DNA of 64,000 nt from Emergencia sp. 1XD21-10 (lineage in GTDB: Bacteria > Bacillota > Clostridia > Peptostreptococcales > Anaerovoracaceae), in NCBI RefSeq assembly GCF_009936045.1, contig NZ_QWEQ01000013.1:100085-164084 (forward strand), written 5' to 3'. Within the stretch, counting starts at the first letter, position 1. Every line of letters starts with the position of its first letter. Under the pieces are notes generated by a model. That model made no database searches. It was given only the letters and a program-made list of their open reading frames with translations, and was not told the DNA's origin. A program made the translations under genes and the position numbers. Of the stretch, positions 49,905 through 59,556 are shown in pieces.

Positions 49905-51413
49905 GACTTTCACCAGCACAATCTTACTTACTGTTTGGTAAGGGGTATAAGCATTTTTCACCGAGTATTTTATTTGATATTCACCTTCGCAGTCGAAAAT
50001 CCATGCTGCGGCCTCTTCGGCAGTCACAGATTGGAAATCAGTATCGGACGGGCATTTGACTGCGATTTGCAGTTTTGCAGTCACGTCCTTTCCGTTATGA
50101 GACGCACTGACGCCGGCAAGCAAATCCATCTGTATGCCTGGCTGCACTACAAGTGGGGCAGTACAGCTGCCATCAGCGTCGATCAGGGCAGCTTCAAATT
50201 CTGCCGGCAGCGTCAACTGTGGGTCATTGTTGACTGCCCCTTTTTTAGAAGTAATCGTAATGACCTTTTTCGCCGCCTTATAAGGGGCGTATTTATTTTT
50301 GACGATGTATTTTACCGAGTATTTGCCGGTCTTTGCAAACCGGTAATTCTTTGCGTCCTGGTAGGAGTAAATCTTGTATTTCTTTGCGCCGGGCGCTTTG
50401 ATGTAGACCTTCATAGCACTGGTGCGGATGGCGGAAGCCTGCTTTGCGGTGACACCTTTTACTGCGTTTTTATCGCCCCAAGTGACGGTCCTGCTCTTTG
50501 CGCCGGAAATGACGGGCGCTTTTAAGTTGTCTACGACCTTGAGTTTAATTGTGGTGCTGGCGCTTTTTCCGTAAGGAGCAGTGACGGTGTAGGTAATCTT
50601 ATAAGTTCCCAATTTGTTTGTGGAAAAAGTGTCGCTGACATATTTTCCTTTCTTGGAAGAGTAGCGCGCCACCTTGGAAACCTTGATGAAATCCTTTAAG
50701 TTCATAAAGGTATTCGGGTCCTTCGCATAGACGTAGCTTTTGGGGTTATAATTTTTCTTGCCGTATTGCACCGTCAGAGGTTTTTTTGGAGAAACTCTGA
50801 TGGTCGGCGCATCTATAACATAGTACGGATTGGCAGGGTCCGGGTCTGTAGGATCCCAGTATTTATAGCGACCGGTGTAAACCTTAATCGGTGCAGGCTT
50901 TCCCAGCGGACCCGGGTTATCACTGCGATAAATGGTCACCTTGGTGCCGATTTTGCAGGTGTAATAAATCCACTTGGCGTCGACGACGGAAAGGCGTACG
51001 CAGCCGTGGGATGCGGACTGCCCCAGCATGTTGAACTGGCTGGTGACCTGCGAAGCCTTGTCAAAGCGTTCTGTATAGTAAACGGAGTGGAATAGAATGT
51101 CATCGGTGATGTGGGTGCAGTACTGTCCATACACATCGTTCATCAGTTCGCCCCAGTTCCATCTCCCCTGCGTGTAAAAAGTCCCTTTGGGCGTAGTGCC
51201 GCCAAGACCGGTGGAACAGAGCATGGCGCGAATCGGTTTCCATTTGCCGTCAATTTTTTTGTAAGCCGTTATAACGTTTTGCTGTTCGTTGACTTTGAGC
51301 CAGTATTTGCCTGTATAGGTGCTGGCATGAGCATCTGAGACTGTAAAGCATAGCACTGCCATGGTAAAAAGCACGGCGAGCAAAATACCAATTCCCTTTT
51401 TTTCTCTAATCAT
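49890..51413 (-). CDS. Secreted L,D-transpeptidase with Ig-like C-terminal domains
   Basis: This is a 507-residue exported enzyme. The signal segment is residues about 8-30 (GILLAVLFTMAVLCFTVSDA-HA), and the YkuD domain (about 37-160) has the active site SASHGCVRLS (catalytic Cys 138, His 136). YkuD enzymes make or exchange 3-3 crosslinks or attach proteins to peptidoglycan. The remainder has three repeats with VTAPYGKSASTTIKLKVVDN- and VKNKYAPYKAAKKVITI-like ends, i.e. Ig/cadherin-like domains, rich in Lys and Thr. The last two are similar to each other. Located on the outer face of the cell. Confidence 0.92.
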   Translation of the reverse strand: MIREKKGIGILLAVLFTMAVLCFTVSDAHASTYTGKYWLKVNEQQNVITAYKKIDGKWKPIRAMLCSTGLGGTTPKGTFYTQGRWNWGELMNDVYGQYCTHITDDILFHSVYYTERFDKASQVTSQFNMLGQSASHGCVRLSVVDAKWIYYTCKIGTKVTIYRSDNPGPLGKPAPIKVYTGRYKYWDPTDPDPANPYYVIDAPTIRVSPKKPLTVQYGKKNYNPKSYVYAKDPNTFMNLKDFIKVSKVARYSSKKGKYVSDTFSTNKLGTYKITYTVTAPYGKSASTTIKLKVVDNLKAPVISGAKSRTVTWGDKNAVKGVTAKQASAIRTSAMKVYIKAPGAKKYKIYSYQDAKNYRFAKTGKYSVKYIVKNKYAPYKAAKKVITITSKKGAVNNDPQLTLPAEFEAALIDADGSCTAPLVVQPGIQMDLLAGVSASHNGKDVTAKLQIAVKCPSDTDFQSVTAEEAAAWIFDCEGEYQIKYSVKNAYTPYQTVSKIVLVKVGDCS

Positions 51414-51837
51414 ATTTTGCCTCCCAATTTAATCAGTGACTATAGTATAGCACGTTTTTTTCTGTATAAATATGAAATTTTCTAAAGAATTTCCCAAGAA
51501 TTCTTCTTTTTTTTCTGAACGGAAGGGAAAAGGACAGTAGTACTTTTTCTTATGCCTGATTTTTCAACGGAAATAAAGAATCAAGATTCTGAATTTAATA
51601 AATATACATAGTAAAGGGATACAACTTTAAAGGAATAACGCGAAAAAATATATACATTTTCTGGAAAATAATTACATAAAAAATGAAGAAAAAGCTGAAA
51701 AAATCAATGCTTTTTGACAAAAAAGAGTAGCGCGCAGAGCAAAAAAACTGTATAATAGGGATACAAAAAATAGGAGTCAAGAAAAGCATATTAATACTAA
51801 AATTAGAATAATTATAATGAAAGATAGGAGTGAGAAG
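51414..51837 (+). promoter_or_regulatory. Spacer with the probable hutH promoter
   Basis: No gene is seen in these 424 bases. A TATAAT occurs at 51752-51757 with a poor -35, and TTGACA lies farther upstream (51715-51720) at a non-standard distance, so an activator may be needed. AT-rich tracts with ATATATACATT (near 51648) occur farther left. Confidence 0.35.
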
Positions 51838-53379
51838 ATGGCAGTTTTGATTAACGGACGTGACCTTACGGTAGAAGAGGTTATTCGCGTATGCCGCGGA
51901 AATGAAAAAGTCGAAATCGCACCACAGGCGAAGGAGGCAGTCAACAAGGCACGGGCTTACATCGAGCGAAAGCTGGATGAGGGCGCAGTGATTTATGGTT
52001 TGACTACCGGGTTTGGTAAATTTTCCAACGTGCTGATTTCTAAAGAGGAGACGACAGACTTACAACGCAATCTGATTATCAGCCACACTTGCACTTTTGG
52101 AGAGCCCTATCCGAGGGAGTATGTAAGAGCAGCTATGCTGCTGCGCTGCAACGCATTATCGAGGGGAAATTCCGGCATCAGACTGTCCACCATTCAAACT
52201 ATGCTGGATATGCTGAATGCAGGCATTCATCCGGTGATTCCAAGGAAAGGCTCTTTGGGCGCTTCGGGCGATCTTGCACCGCTTTCTCACATTGCGCTGG
52301 GTCTGATTGGACTTGGAAAAGTGGAATATAAGGGGGAAATCGTTGACGCAAAGGATGCCATGGTGGCAGAAGGCATTACGCCTGTGGAACTGGCAGCCAA
52401 AGAGGGGCTTGCCCTGAACAACGGAACCCAGATGATGACAGCAGTTGGTGTTAACGTGCTTTGGGACGCAATGAATCTTTTGAAAGTGGCAGATCTTGCC
52501 ACTGCCATGACAGCAGAGGCGCTACACGGAATTACTAAGGCGTATGACCATAAAGTGCAGGATGTGCGGGGACATCAGGGGCAGAAAATTACAGCGGAGA
52601 ATTTGCTTACCCTGCTCGATGGCAGCAAGAATGCTATGGAGGTACAGCCGACTAAGGTGCAGGATCCATATTCTCTTCGCTGCATTCCGCAGATTCACGG
52701 GGCTTCCAGAGACGCGCTACAGTACGTGTATGATGCGGTTTCCAGAGAGATTAATGCAGTAACGGATAATCCAATCGTATTTCCTGATGAAGACGAGGTT
52801 ATTTCTGGCGGAAACTTCCACGGTCAGCCAATGGCACTGGCATTTGACTTCATGAAGATGGCGATTTCCGAGCTTGCCGATGTTTCTGAAAGAAGAGCAG
52901 AAAGATTGATTAATCCGGCGCTTTCGGAGGGACTTCCGGGCTTCCTCACTAAGCATGGAGGCGTTTGCTCCGGCTTTATGATTGCCCAGTATGCAGCGGC
53001 TTCCATGGTTTCCGAGAACAAAGTTTACGACCATCCGGCTTGTGTGGATTCCATTCCGTCCTCCGGTAATCAGGAAGACCATGTGTCTATGGGAACGACT
53101 TCTGCAAGAACAGCAGCAATGGTGCTCGACAATGCACAGAAAGTGCTCAGTATTGAAATCGCAGCGGCGGCACAGGGCATCTGGCTGAGACAGGAAATCG
53201 GCGAAAGCAGTATCGACAACCTGGCGCCGGCAACCAGAGAGGCTTACGATTACATTAGAACCATTTCCGAGCCGATTGAGGAAGACGTCATCATGCATGA
53301 TGAACTTGCAAAATTTGAGCAGATGGTGAAGGATAACAGCCTGCTTGAAGTAGTGGAAAAAGTAGTAACTTTGAAATAG
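51838..53379 (+). CDS. hutH: Histidine ammonia-lyase
   Basis: This is a 513-residue HutH. The Ala-Ser-Gly tripeptide that forms the MIO cofactor is at residues 142-144 (GSLGASGDLAPLS). YGLTTGFGKF and the NPIVFPDEDEVISGGNFHGQ segment are also family hallmarks. It removes ammonia from histidine to give urocanate, the first step of the pathway. TAGGAGTGAG precedes ATG 51838. First gene of the hut operon; hutU starts 16 bases after its stop. Cytoplasmic tetramer. Confidence 0.97.
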   Translation: MAVLINGRDLTVEEVIRVCRGNEKVEIAPQAKEAVNKARAYIERKLDEGAVIYGLTTGFGKFSNVLISKEETTDLQRNLIISHTCTFGEPYPREYVRAAMLLRCNALSRGNSGIRLSTIQTMLDMLNAGIHPVIPRKGSLGASGDLAPLSHIALGLIGLGKVEYKGEIVDAKDAMVAEGITPVELAAKEGLALNNGTQMMTAVGVNVLWDAMNLLKVADLATAMTAEALHGITKAYDHKVQDVRGHQGQKITAENLLTLLDGSKNAMEVQPTKVQDPYSLRCIPQIHGASRDALQYVYDAVSREINAVTDNPIVFPDEDEVISGGNFHGQPMALAFDFMKMAISELADVSERRAERLINPALSEGLPGFLTKHGGVCSGFMIAQYAAASMVSENKVYDHPACVDSIPSSGNQEDHVSMGTTSARTAAMVLDNAQKVLSIEIAAAAQGIWLRQEIGESSIDNLAPATREAYDYIRTISEPIEEDVIMHDELAKFEQMVKDNSLLEVVEKVVTLK

Positions 53380-53394
53380 ATGGAGGGGAAAAGC

Positions 53395-55419
53395 ATGTTA
53401 GATAACAAGACCATTGAAGGGGCTATGACTATCAGACTGGGAAATGAATATCCAGATTATCCGGCTTTTGCGGAAGGAATCAGAAGAGCACCGGACAGAG
53501 GATTCAGATTGACCAAGGAGCAGACTAAGATTGCGCTGAAAAATGCGCTGCGCTATGTGCCGGAGGAACTGCACGAAAAGTTGGCGCCGGAATTTATGGA
53601 GGAGCTGACAACCCGCGGTAGAATCTATGCGTATAGATACAGACCGGAGGGCAGACTTTACGGAAAGCCGATTCACGAATACAAGGGCAAGTGCCTGGCA
53701 GGAAAAGCGTTTCAGGTCATGATTGAAAACAATTTGGACTTTGAGGTTGCTCTTTACCCATATGAACTGGTTACTTACGGCGAAACTGGTCAGGTTTGCC
53801 AGAATTGGCTGCAGTACAGACTGATTAAGAAATACCTGGAAGAGTTGACCGAAGACCAGACCCTGGTTGTAGAATCGGGGCATCCACTGGGACTGTTCCC
53901 GTCCAAACCGGAAGCGCCGAGGGTTATTATCACCAACTCCATGATGATTGGTATGTATGACAATCTGGACGATTGGGAAATTGCCGAGGAAATGGGCGTT
54001 GCCAACTACGGGCAGATGACTGCAGGCGGCTGGATGTATATCGGACCGCAGGGTATCGTTCACGGTACATTTAACACCATTTTAAATGCAGGCAGAAAAT
54101 ATCTGGGTGTGGCAGAGCAGGGGGACTTACAGGGGCATACCTTCGTGTCCTCAGGGCTTGGCGGCATGAGCGGCGCACAGCCGAAGGCTGCTAATATTGC
54201 AAATGCCGTAGGCATTTTTGCGGAAGTGGACTATTCTAGAATTGTCACTCGGCACGACCAGGGATGGGTTGACGTTATCATGGACGACATTGACGAGATT
54301 TTCAAGCTGGCCAACGAGAAAATTGCGGCAAAAGAAAGCATTTCCATCGCTTATCACGGTAATATCGTAGACCTCCTGGAAGCTGCTGCCGCAAAGGATT
54401 TTCACATTGATTTGCTGTCAGATCAGACCAGCTGTCACAACGTATATAACGGCGGCTACTGCCCGGTGGGCATGACCTTTGAAGAAAGAACAAAGCTGCT
54501 CCATGAGGATCGAGACAGGTTCTGCAAAGAAGTTGACAAGACACTCCACAGACATTACAAGGCAATCAAGGCGCTGACCGAAAAAGGAACCTATTTCTTT
54601 GACTACGGCAATTCCTTTATGAAAGCTATGTACGACGCAGGTATCAAGGAAATTTCCAAGAATGGTTACGATGACAAAGACGGCTTTATCTGGCCTTCCT
54701 ATGTAGAGGATATCATGGGACCGGTACTCTTTGACTACGGCTATGGTCCGTTCAGATGGGTTTGCCTGTCTGGAAAACCGGAGGATCTCGACGCAACCGA
54801 CAAGGCGGCGATGGACTGCATCAATCCGGAAAGAAGAGCGCAGGACAGAGACAACTGGGTTTGGATTCGCGATGCAAAGAAGAACAAACTGGTCGTTGGA
54901 ACCCAGGCGAGAATCCTTTATCAGGATGCAGAAGGCAGAAGGGATATTGCGCTAGCATTTAATAAGCTGGTGCGCGAAGGCAAGTGCGGTCCTATTATGA
55001 TGGGAAGAGATCACCATGACGTATCCGGTACCGATTCCCCATTCAGAGAGACTTCCAATATCAAGGATGGCTCCAATGTCATGGCAGACATGGCAGTGCA
55101 ATGCTTTGCAGGAAATGCAGCTAGAGGTATGTCTCTTTGTGCACTGCACAATGGCGGCGGTGTAGGCATCGGAAAAGCCATCAACGGCGGCTTCGGACTG
55201 CTTCTTGACGGCTCTGAAAGAGTGGACGAAATTATCAAATCTGCTATGATGTGGGACGTCATGGGCGGCGTTGCCAGAAGAAACTGGGCGAGAAACGAAA
55301 ACGCACTGACTACTTCCATCGAATACAACAAGAACTACGCAGGAAAAGGACATATCACCATTCCGTTCCTTGCTGACGATGCACTGGTGGAAGCGACAGT
55401 TGATAAGTTTGTGAAATAA
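53395..55419 (+). CDS. hutU: Urocanate hydratase (long form)
   Basis: This 674-residue HutU converts urocanate to imidazolonepropionate. The NAD+-binding segment SSGLGGMSGAQPKAANIANA and YNGGYCPVGMTFEERT are recognisable. At 674 residues it is longer than the common 550-560-residue enzymes; the extra length is mainly at the N-terminus and in inserts, as in other anaerobes. The start is ATG 53395, 6-7 bases after GGAGGGG. Operon position two of hut. Uses bound NAD+ as an electrophile. Confidence 0.95.
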   Translation: MLDNKTIEGAMTIRLGNEYPDYPAFAEGIRRAPDRGFRLTKEQTKIALKNALRYVPEELHEKLAPEFMEELTTRGRIYAYRYRPEGRLYGKPIHEYKGKCLAGKAFQVMIENNLDFEVALYPYELVTYGETGQVCQNWLQYRLIKKYLEELTEDQTLVVESGHPLGLFPSKPEAPRVIITNSMMIGMYDNLDDWEIAEEMGVANYGQMTAGGWMYIGPQGIVHGTFNTILNAGRKYLGVAEQGDLQGHTFVSSGLGGMSGAQPKAANIANAVGIFAEVDYSRIVTRHDQGWVDVIMDDIDEIFKLANEKIAAKESISIAYHGNIVDLLEAAAAKDFHIDLLSDQTSCHNVYNGGYCPVGMTFEERTKLLHEDRDRFCKEVDKTLHRHYKAIKALTEKGTYFFDYGNSFMKAMYDAGIKEISKNGYDDKDGFIWPSYVEDIMGPVLFDYGYGPFRWVCLSGKPEDLDATDKAAMDCINPERRAQDRDNWVWIRDAKKNKLVVGTQARILYQDAEGRRDIALAFNKLVREGKCGPIMMGRDHHDVSGTDSPFRETSNIKDGSNVMADMAVQCFAGNAARGMSLCALHNGGGVGIGKAINGGFGLLLDGSERVDEIIKSAMMWDVMGGVARRNWARNENALTTSIEYNKNYAGKGHITIPFLADDALVEATVDKFVK

Positions 55420-55493
55420 ATCGGGATAATCGTGAGAATCGGAGCAGCCTTGGGTGGGCTAATCTGGTTTATCATGTGAAATGTCTTCGTATG

Positions 55494-55672
55494 CTGACAA
55501 ACCTGACAAAAAGCAAAAATATTGTCAGTTTCGTCAGCATTTTGAAAGAAAACCCTGACAAACCTGACAAAATTATAGAAATTTGTCAGTACTGTCAGCA
55601 AAATCTATGAGTATGGGAGTGTTTGAGCTGAAAATGCTGACAAAACATTGATCCATTCATAGATTTTGTCAG
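55494..55672. repeat. Array of CTGACA inverted repeats before hutI
   Basis: CTGACA or its complement TGTCAG occurs at 55494, 55503, 55523, 55555, 55564, 55584, 55593, 55637 and 55667, plus CGTCAG at 55532. The copies pair as successive hairpins: 55492-55539, 55554-55599, and a wide one joining AAAATCTATGA (55600-55610) to TCATAGATTTT (55656-55666). The hutU-hutI spacer of 285 bases contains no gene. Confidence 0.7.
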
Positions 55673-55704
55673 TAAACACAAAGAGAGACGAGGAGGATCA
55701 CCAA

Positions 55705-56952
55705 ATGGCAACAGTACTTGTAAAAAATATCGGATTGCTGCAGACCCCTGTTGGCAGTTTCAGTCACGGCGGCAAAGTGCAAGGTGAGAACCTAAAGCTG
55801 AAGGACGCCGCTATTCTCATCGAGGACGGAATTATCAGTGAGATTACCGAGGGCGGCGTGCTGCCAAAAGGAGCAGAAACAGCTGATACAGTCATCGACG
55901 CAGAGGGCAGGCTGGTGACGCCAGGGCTGGTGGAAGGGCATACCCATATGGTATTCGGCGGCTACAGGCAGCATGAAATACCTATGAAGCTGAAGGGCGC
56001 GGGATATCTGGATATTCTGAGAGCAGGCGGTGGCATTCTGGATACCGTGAGAAAGACCAGGGCTGCAAGCTTTGAGGAACTTTACGACAAAACCGAAGGT
56101 TTTCTCGATGAAATGATGGGGCTGGGTGTTACCACCTGCGAAGCAAAGAGCGGCTATGGTCTGGACTTTGACACTGAAGTGAAAATGCTGGAAGTGCTGA
56201 AAAAGCTCAATGAGGATCACCCGATGGATATTGTGAGCACTTTCATGGGAGCCCATGCCATTCCTGAAGAATACAAGGACCGGGAGAATGGCGCAGATCA
56301 ATTTATTGATATGCTCTGTACGGACCTGCTGCCTTATGTAAAAGAAAACCAGCTGGCTGACTATGCGGATATCTTCACCGAGGATTCGGTATTTAACTAT
56401 GAGCAGAGCAAAACCTACCTGGAAAAGGCAAGGAAGCTGGGTTTTGGGCTGAAAATCCATGCTGATGAAATTGAGGCAATCGGCGGCAGCGTATTGGCAG
56501 GCGAAATGGGAGCAGCCAGCTGCGAGCATTTAATTGCCATCGATGAAGCGGGTCTTGCGTCTCTGGCAAAAGGCGGTGTGACCGCTATGTGTCTGCCGGC
56601 AACTTCCTTCTATTTAGGGGCAAATTTTGCGCCGGCGCGGAAAATGATTGAGATGGGCATACCTGTGGCGACAGCCTCCGATTTTAATCCGGGATCCTGC
56701 CCGTCGCTGAATCTGCAGTTTGTCATGAATCTGGCATGTATCAAATACCGCATGCTGCCGGAAGAAGTGCTGACTGCAGTGACCATCAATCCGGCTTGCG
56801 CTATTGGAAAAGGTGAGCTAGTAGGGACGCTGGAGTGTGGCAAACAGGGCGATCTGGTAATCTGGGACGCCCCTGACATGGATATGCTTTGCTATAGATT
56901 TGGCTCTAATCTGGCATTGCAGGTAATCAAGAAAGGAATGGTAGTAGCATGA
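55705..56952 (+). CDS. hutI: Imidazolonepropionase
   Basis: This is a 415-residue amidohydrolase-superfamily enzyme: the metal-ligand segment TPGLVEGHTHMVFGG (about residues 75-89), IHADEIEAIGGS (His/Asp/Glu, about 250) and ASDFNPGSCPS with the late Asp. It hydrolyses imidazolonepropionate to N-formimino-glutamate. GAGGAGG lies 7 bases before ATG 55705. It overlaps the next gene by 4 bases, so translation is coupled to the cyclodeaminase. Confidence 0.96.
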   Translation: MATVLVKNIGLLQTPVGSFSHGGKVQGENLKLKDAAILIEDGIISEITEGGVLPKGAETADTVIDAEGRLVTPGLVEGHTHMVFGGYRQHEIPMKLKGAGYLDILRAGGGILDTVRKTRAASFEELYDKTEGFLDEMMGLGVTTCEAKSGYGLDFDTEVKMLEVLKKLNEDHPMDIVSTFMGAHAIPEEYKDRENGADQFIDMLCTDLLPYVKENQLADYADIFTEDSVFNYEQSKTYLEKARKLGFGLKIHADEIEAIGGSVLAGEMGAASCEHLIAIDEAGLASLAKGGVTAMCLPATSFYLGANFAPARKMIEMGIPVATASDFNPGSCPSLNLQFVMNLACIKYRMLPEEVLTAVTINPACAIGKGELVGTLECGKQGDLVIWDAPDMDMLCYRFGSNLALQVIKKGMVVA

Positions 56953-57575
56953 AATTAATCGATATGCAGGTAAAAGAATATTTGGACGTTTTGAAATCAG
57001 ATGCACCGGCGCCGGGCGGCGGTTCTGTCAGTGCATTGGCAGGTGCGCAGGGCGCGGCTTTGTTCATGATGGTGGCGGATCTTACTATCGGTAAGGAAAA
57101 GTACGCAGACTGGCAGGAGGTGTGCAAAGCAGCAAAGGAAAAGGGCGCAGCCCTTTACGAAGAATTGACTGCGGCGGTAGATAAGGACACCGAGGCGTTC
57201 AATCTTGTTTCCGCAGCCTTTAAAATGCCGAAGGAAACTGACAAGGAAAAGGCGGCAAGAAAACAGGCAATTGCGGACGGAACTCTGGTGGCAACGGAGG
57301 TGCCTTTCCGCACCATGCAGTTGGGCTATGAGGGTTTGATGACAGCAAGGACCATGATTGGAAAGTCCAATCCTAACGCAGCAAGCGACCTGGGCGTAGC
57401 CATTTTGAACCTGACGGCTTGCATCAAGGGCGCATGGCTCAATGTAAAAATCAATCTGCCGGGCGTAAAGGACGAGGCAAAGGCAGCGTATTACGCACAG
57501 GAAGGACAGAAAATGTTCGATGAGGCGGATAAAATTGCTAGCGGTCTGTATAACGAAGTGGCTGCAGCACTGTAA
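56949..57575 (+). CDS. fchA: Formiminotetrahydrofolate cyclodeaminase
   Basis: This is a 208-residue all-helical protein of the FTCD cyclodeaminase family: SDAPAPGGGSVSALAGAQGA at residues about 18-37 and an AASDLGVAILNLTACIKGAW region. It converts 5-formimino-THF to methenyl-THF and ammonia. In animals this is fused to formiminotransferase; here it is separate. It follows hutI with a 4-base overlap and precedes ftcD by about 30 bases. Confidence 0.95.
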   Translation: MKLIDMQVKEYLDVLKSDAPAPGGGSVSALAGAQGAALFMMVADLTIGKEKYADWQEVCKAAKEKGAALYEELTAAVDKDTEAFNLVSAAFKMPKETDKEKAARKQAIADGTLVATEVPFRTMQLGYEGLMTARTMIGKSNPNAASDLGVAILNLTACIKGAWLNVKINLPGVKDEAKAAYYAQEGQKMFDEADKIASGLYNEVAAAL

Positions 57576-57606
57576 TTTTTAGATGATAGAAGGAGAAAGA
57601 GGAACA

Positions 57607-58515
57607 ATGGCACAGATTATCGAAAGTATTCCAAATATCAGTGAAGGAAGAAGAACTGATGTAATAGAGGCATGTGTGGATCAGATTAGAACCACACCGG
57701 GCTGTACCCTGCTTAACTACAGCTCCGACGAGAGCCACAACAGAACCGTTATCACCTATATCGGTGATGCAAAAGGCGTGGAAGAAGCCAGTGTGAAGTT
57801 GGTTAAGAAAGCGGCTGAACTCATCGACCTGACAAAACACGAAGGGGAGCACCCTAGAATGGGCGCAGTAGATGTCATGCCTTTCCTTGCCATCAAGGAC
57901 TGCACCACAGAGGATTGCGTAGAACTTTCCAAGGTAGTCGGCAAAAGAATCGCTGATGAAGCAGGCGTGCCAGTTTTCCTCTATGAGTACTCCGCACAAA
58001 GACCTGAAAGACAGAATCTCGTAAAAATCAGAAAGGGTCAGTTTGAAGGCATGGCAGAAAAAGTGCAGGAGCCTGATTGGGAACCTGATTTCGGCGGCAG
58101 AAAAGTTCACCCGACAGCAGGGGTTATGGCAGTAGGAGCAAGACCGCCGCTGGTTGCATACAATTTGAATCTGAACACAGACGATGTGCAGGTTGCGAAG
58201 AACATTGCAAACGTTATCAGAGAAAAGGACGGCGGACTGAAATGCGTCAAAGCCATGGGCTTTGAAATCGAAGATGAGGTGACAGGCAAGAAATATGCCC
58301 AGGTTTCCATCAACATGACCAATTATGAGCAGACGCCGCTTTATAGAGTTACCGAAATGGTAAAATCCGAAGCAGCCAGATATGGCGTAGTCGTCACCGG
58401 CACAGAAATCATCGGACTTTGCCCGATGAAAGCATTGGTGGATTCTGCCGAATATTATCTGCAGATAAAAGATTTCGATTTCCACACACAAGTACTTGAA
58501 AATCATATTCTGTAG
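57607..58515 (+). CDS. ftcD: Glutamate formiminotransferase
   Basis: The 302-residue protein matches the formiminotransferase domain: IESIPNISEGRRTDVIEACV at the N-terminus, GEHPRMGAVDVMPFLAIKD (catalytic His region, about residues 80-98) and VGARPPLVAYNLNLNTDDVQ. It moves the formimino group from formiminoglutamate to THF, giving glutamate. AAGGAGAAAG lies before ATG 57607. Together with hutHUI and fchA it completes histidine breakdown to glutamate, ammonia and a one-carbon THF unit. Confidence 0.96.
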   Translation: MAQIIESIPNISEGRRTDVIEACVDQIRTTPGCTLLNYSSDESHNRTVITYIGDAKGVEEASVKLVKKAAELIDLTKHEGEHPRMGAVDVMPFLAIKDCTTEDCVELSKVVGKRIADEAGVPVFLYEYSAQRPERQNLVKIRKGQFEGMAEKVQEPDWEPDFGGRKVHPTAGVMAVGARPPLVAYNLNLNTDDVQVAKNIANVIREKDGGLKCVKAMGFEIEDEVTGKKYAQVSINMTNYEQTPLYRVTEMVKSEAARYGVVVTGTEIIGLCPMKALVDSAEYYLQIKDFDFHTQVLENHIL

Positions 58516-58562
58516 TGTTATAACTAAAGGGCAGAGTATTTTTCGAGAACAAGGAGAACCAA

Positions 58563-59228
58563 ATGACCGGCGGCAATAACTATTCTAACGTATTTTCACT
58601 GACTGATGAAATCGCAGATATCATCCGGGATAGAATCCTCAAAGGGGAGTATAAAATCGGAGAAAAGATCAAGGAAACACAGATTGCGTCAGAGCTGAAG
58701 GTCAGCAGAACGCCAATCAGAGAAGCGTTCAAGCAGTTAGAAAATGAAGGGCTCATTGATTACATTCCAAATAGAGGATGTTTTGCGAAGGGTTTTACCA
58801 AGCAGGATATCGAGGATATTTACGCGGTGCGTAAGGCACTGGAAATTCTGTGCGTGGAATGGGCAGTAAGCAGAATCACAGAAGAACAGATTCAGAATCT
58901 GCAGGATCAATGTGACCTGATGGAGTTTTATACGGTGCGCCAGGATGAAAAGAAGGTGCTGGAAATCAACACTGGGTTTCACGACATCATCTATAATGCC
59001 ACCGGCAGCCGTTTTATGGCGCAGGTGCTGCGCTCTTATAAAGAGTACATCGACCAGACGAGAAAGGCGCTTTACTATGAGCCTGACTATTTGGACGAGA
59101 TTCTGGAAGAACATCGGGCGATTCTTACTGCAATCAAGAACAGAGACGTAGAAGAGGGCAAGACGGCCATGTCAAGACACTTGGACGGTTCCAAGCGCCG
59201 GGCAGAGTTTATCTATAATGTGAAATAG
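58563..59228 (+). CDS. GntR (FadR/FCD) family transcriptional regulator
   Basis: The 221-residue protein has an N-terminal GntR winged helix (KIKETQIASELKVSRTPIRE, AFKQLENEGLIDYIPNRGCF) and a C-terminal helical FCD effector domain (VRKALEILCVEWAVSRI.. FHDIIYNATGSRFM ... MSRHLDGSKRRAEFI). ACAAGGAG lies 8 bases before the ATG. It is the last gene of the hut cluster and probably senses a pathway intermediate, with TGTATACA-type operators like the one before the YjiH gene. A terminator follows. Confidence 0.93.
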   Translation: MTGGNNYSNVFSLTDEIADIIRDRILKGEYKIGEKIKETQIASELKVSRTPIREAFKQLENEGLIDYIPNRGCFAKGFTKQDIEDIYAVRKALEILCVEWAVSRITEEQIQNLQDQCDLMEFYTVRQDEKKVLEINTGFHDIIYNATGSRFMAQVLRSYKEYIDQTRKALYYEPDYLDEILEEHRAILTAIKNRDVEEGKTAMSRHLDGSKRRAEFIYNVK

Positions 59229-59241
59229 ATAAAGAACAGCA

Positions 59242-59275
59242 GGCAGGAACGAAAGTTAGACGTTTCTGCCTTTTT
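59242..59275 (+). terminator. Terminator after the GntR gene
   Basis: GGCAGGAACG (59242-59251) pairs with CGTTTCTGCC (59261-59270), one G-T pair, followed by TTTTTA. Confidence 0.87.
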
Positions 59276-59458
59276 ATATGGTGGGAGCTATATTATCGTT
59301 TTGATTTTTTCATGAACAAATTTATGACCTTTAAAATATAAATTTCTTTATTAGTGAGACAAATATGTCAGTTTAATTAAGAAATGTGGCTGTATAGGAA
59401 ATGCTGCTCTGTACCGTTTTTCCAACTGAGAAAAGGCAAGCAAAGCAGAAGTAATTTT

Positions 59459-59516
59459 TATACACAAAAATGTGTATACATAATACATTGAATTATTTAA
59501 AATGATATGCTATAAT
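59459..59516 (+). promoter_or_regulatory. Promoter and palindromic operator of the YjiH gene
   Basis: TATACACA (59459-59466), AAAA, TGTGTATA (59471-59478) is a perfect palindrome that overlaps TGTATACA (59473-59480), a FadR-type half-site pattern. Just downstream TTGAAT (59488-59493), 17 bases and TATAAT (59511-59516) form a promoter. The GntR regulator encoded next door is the likely binder. Confidence 0.55.
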
Positions 59517-59556
59517 AATGGTGCCTTAACAGGGAATAGAAATAGGAGACTTTATT

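Noticed and set aside
55494..55672. CRISPR array
   Set aside because: The units are 6 bases, irregularly spaced and alternately inverted, with no repeat-spacer periodicity and no cas genes.
57538..58506. A 322-codon minus-strand open frame opposite ftcD
   Set aside because: It is antisense to a conserved gene and has no ribosome binding site or recognisable domain.
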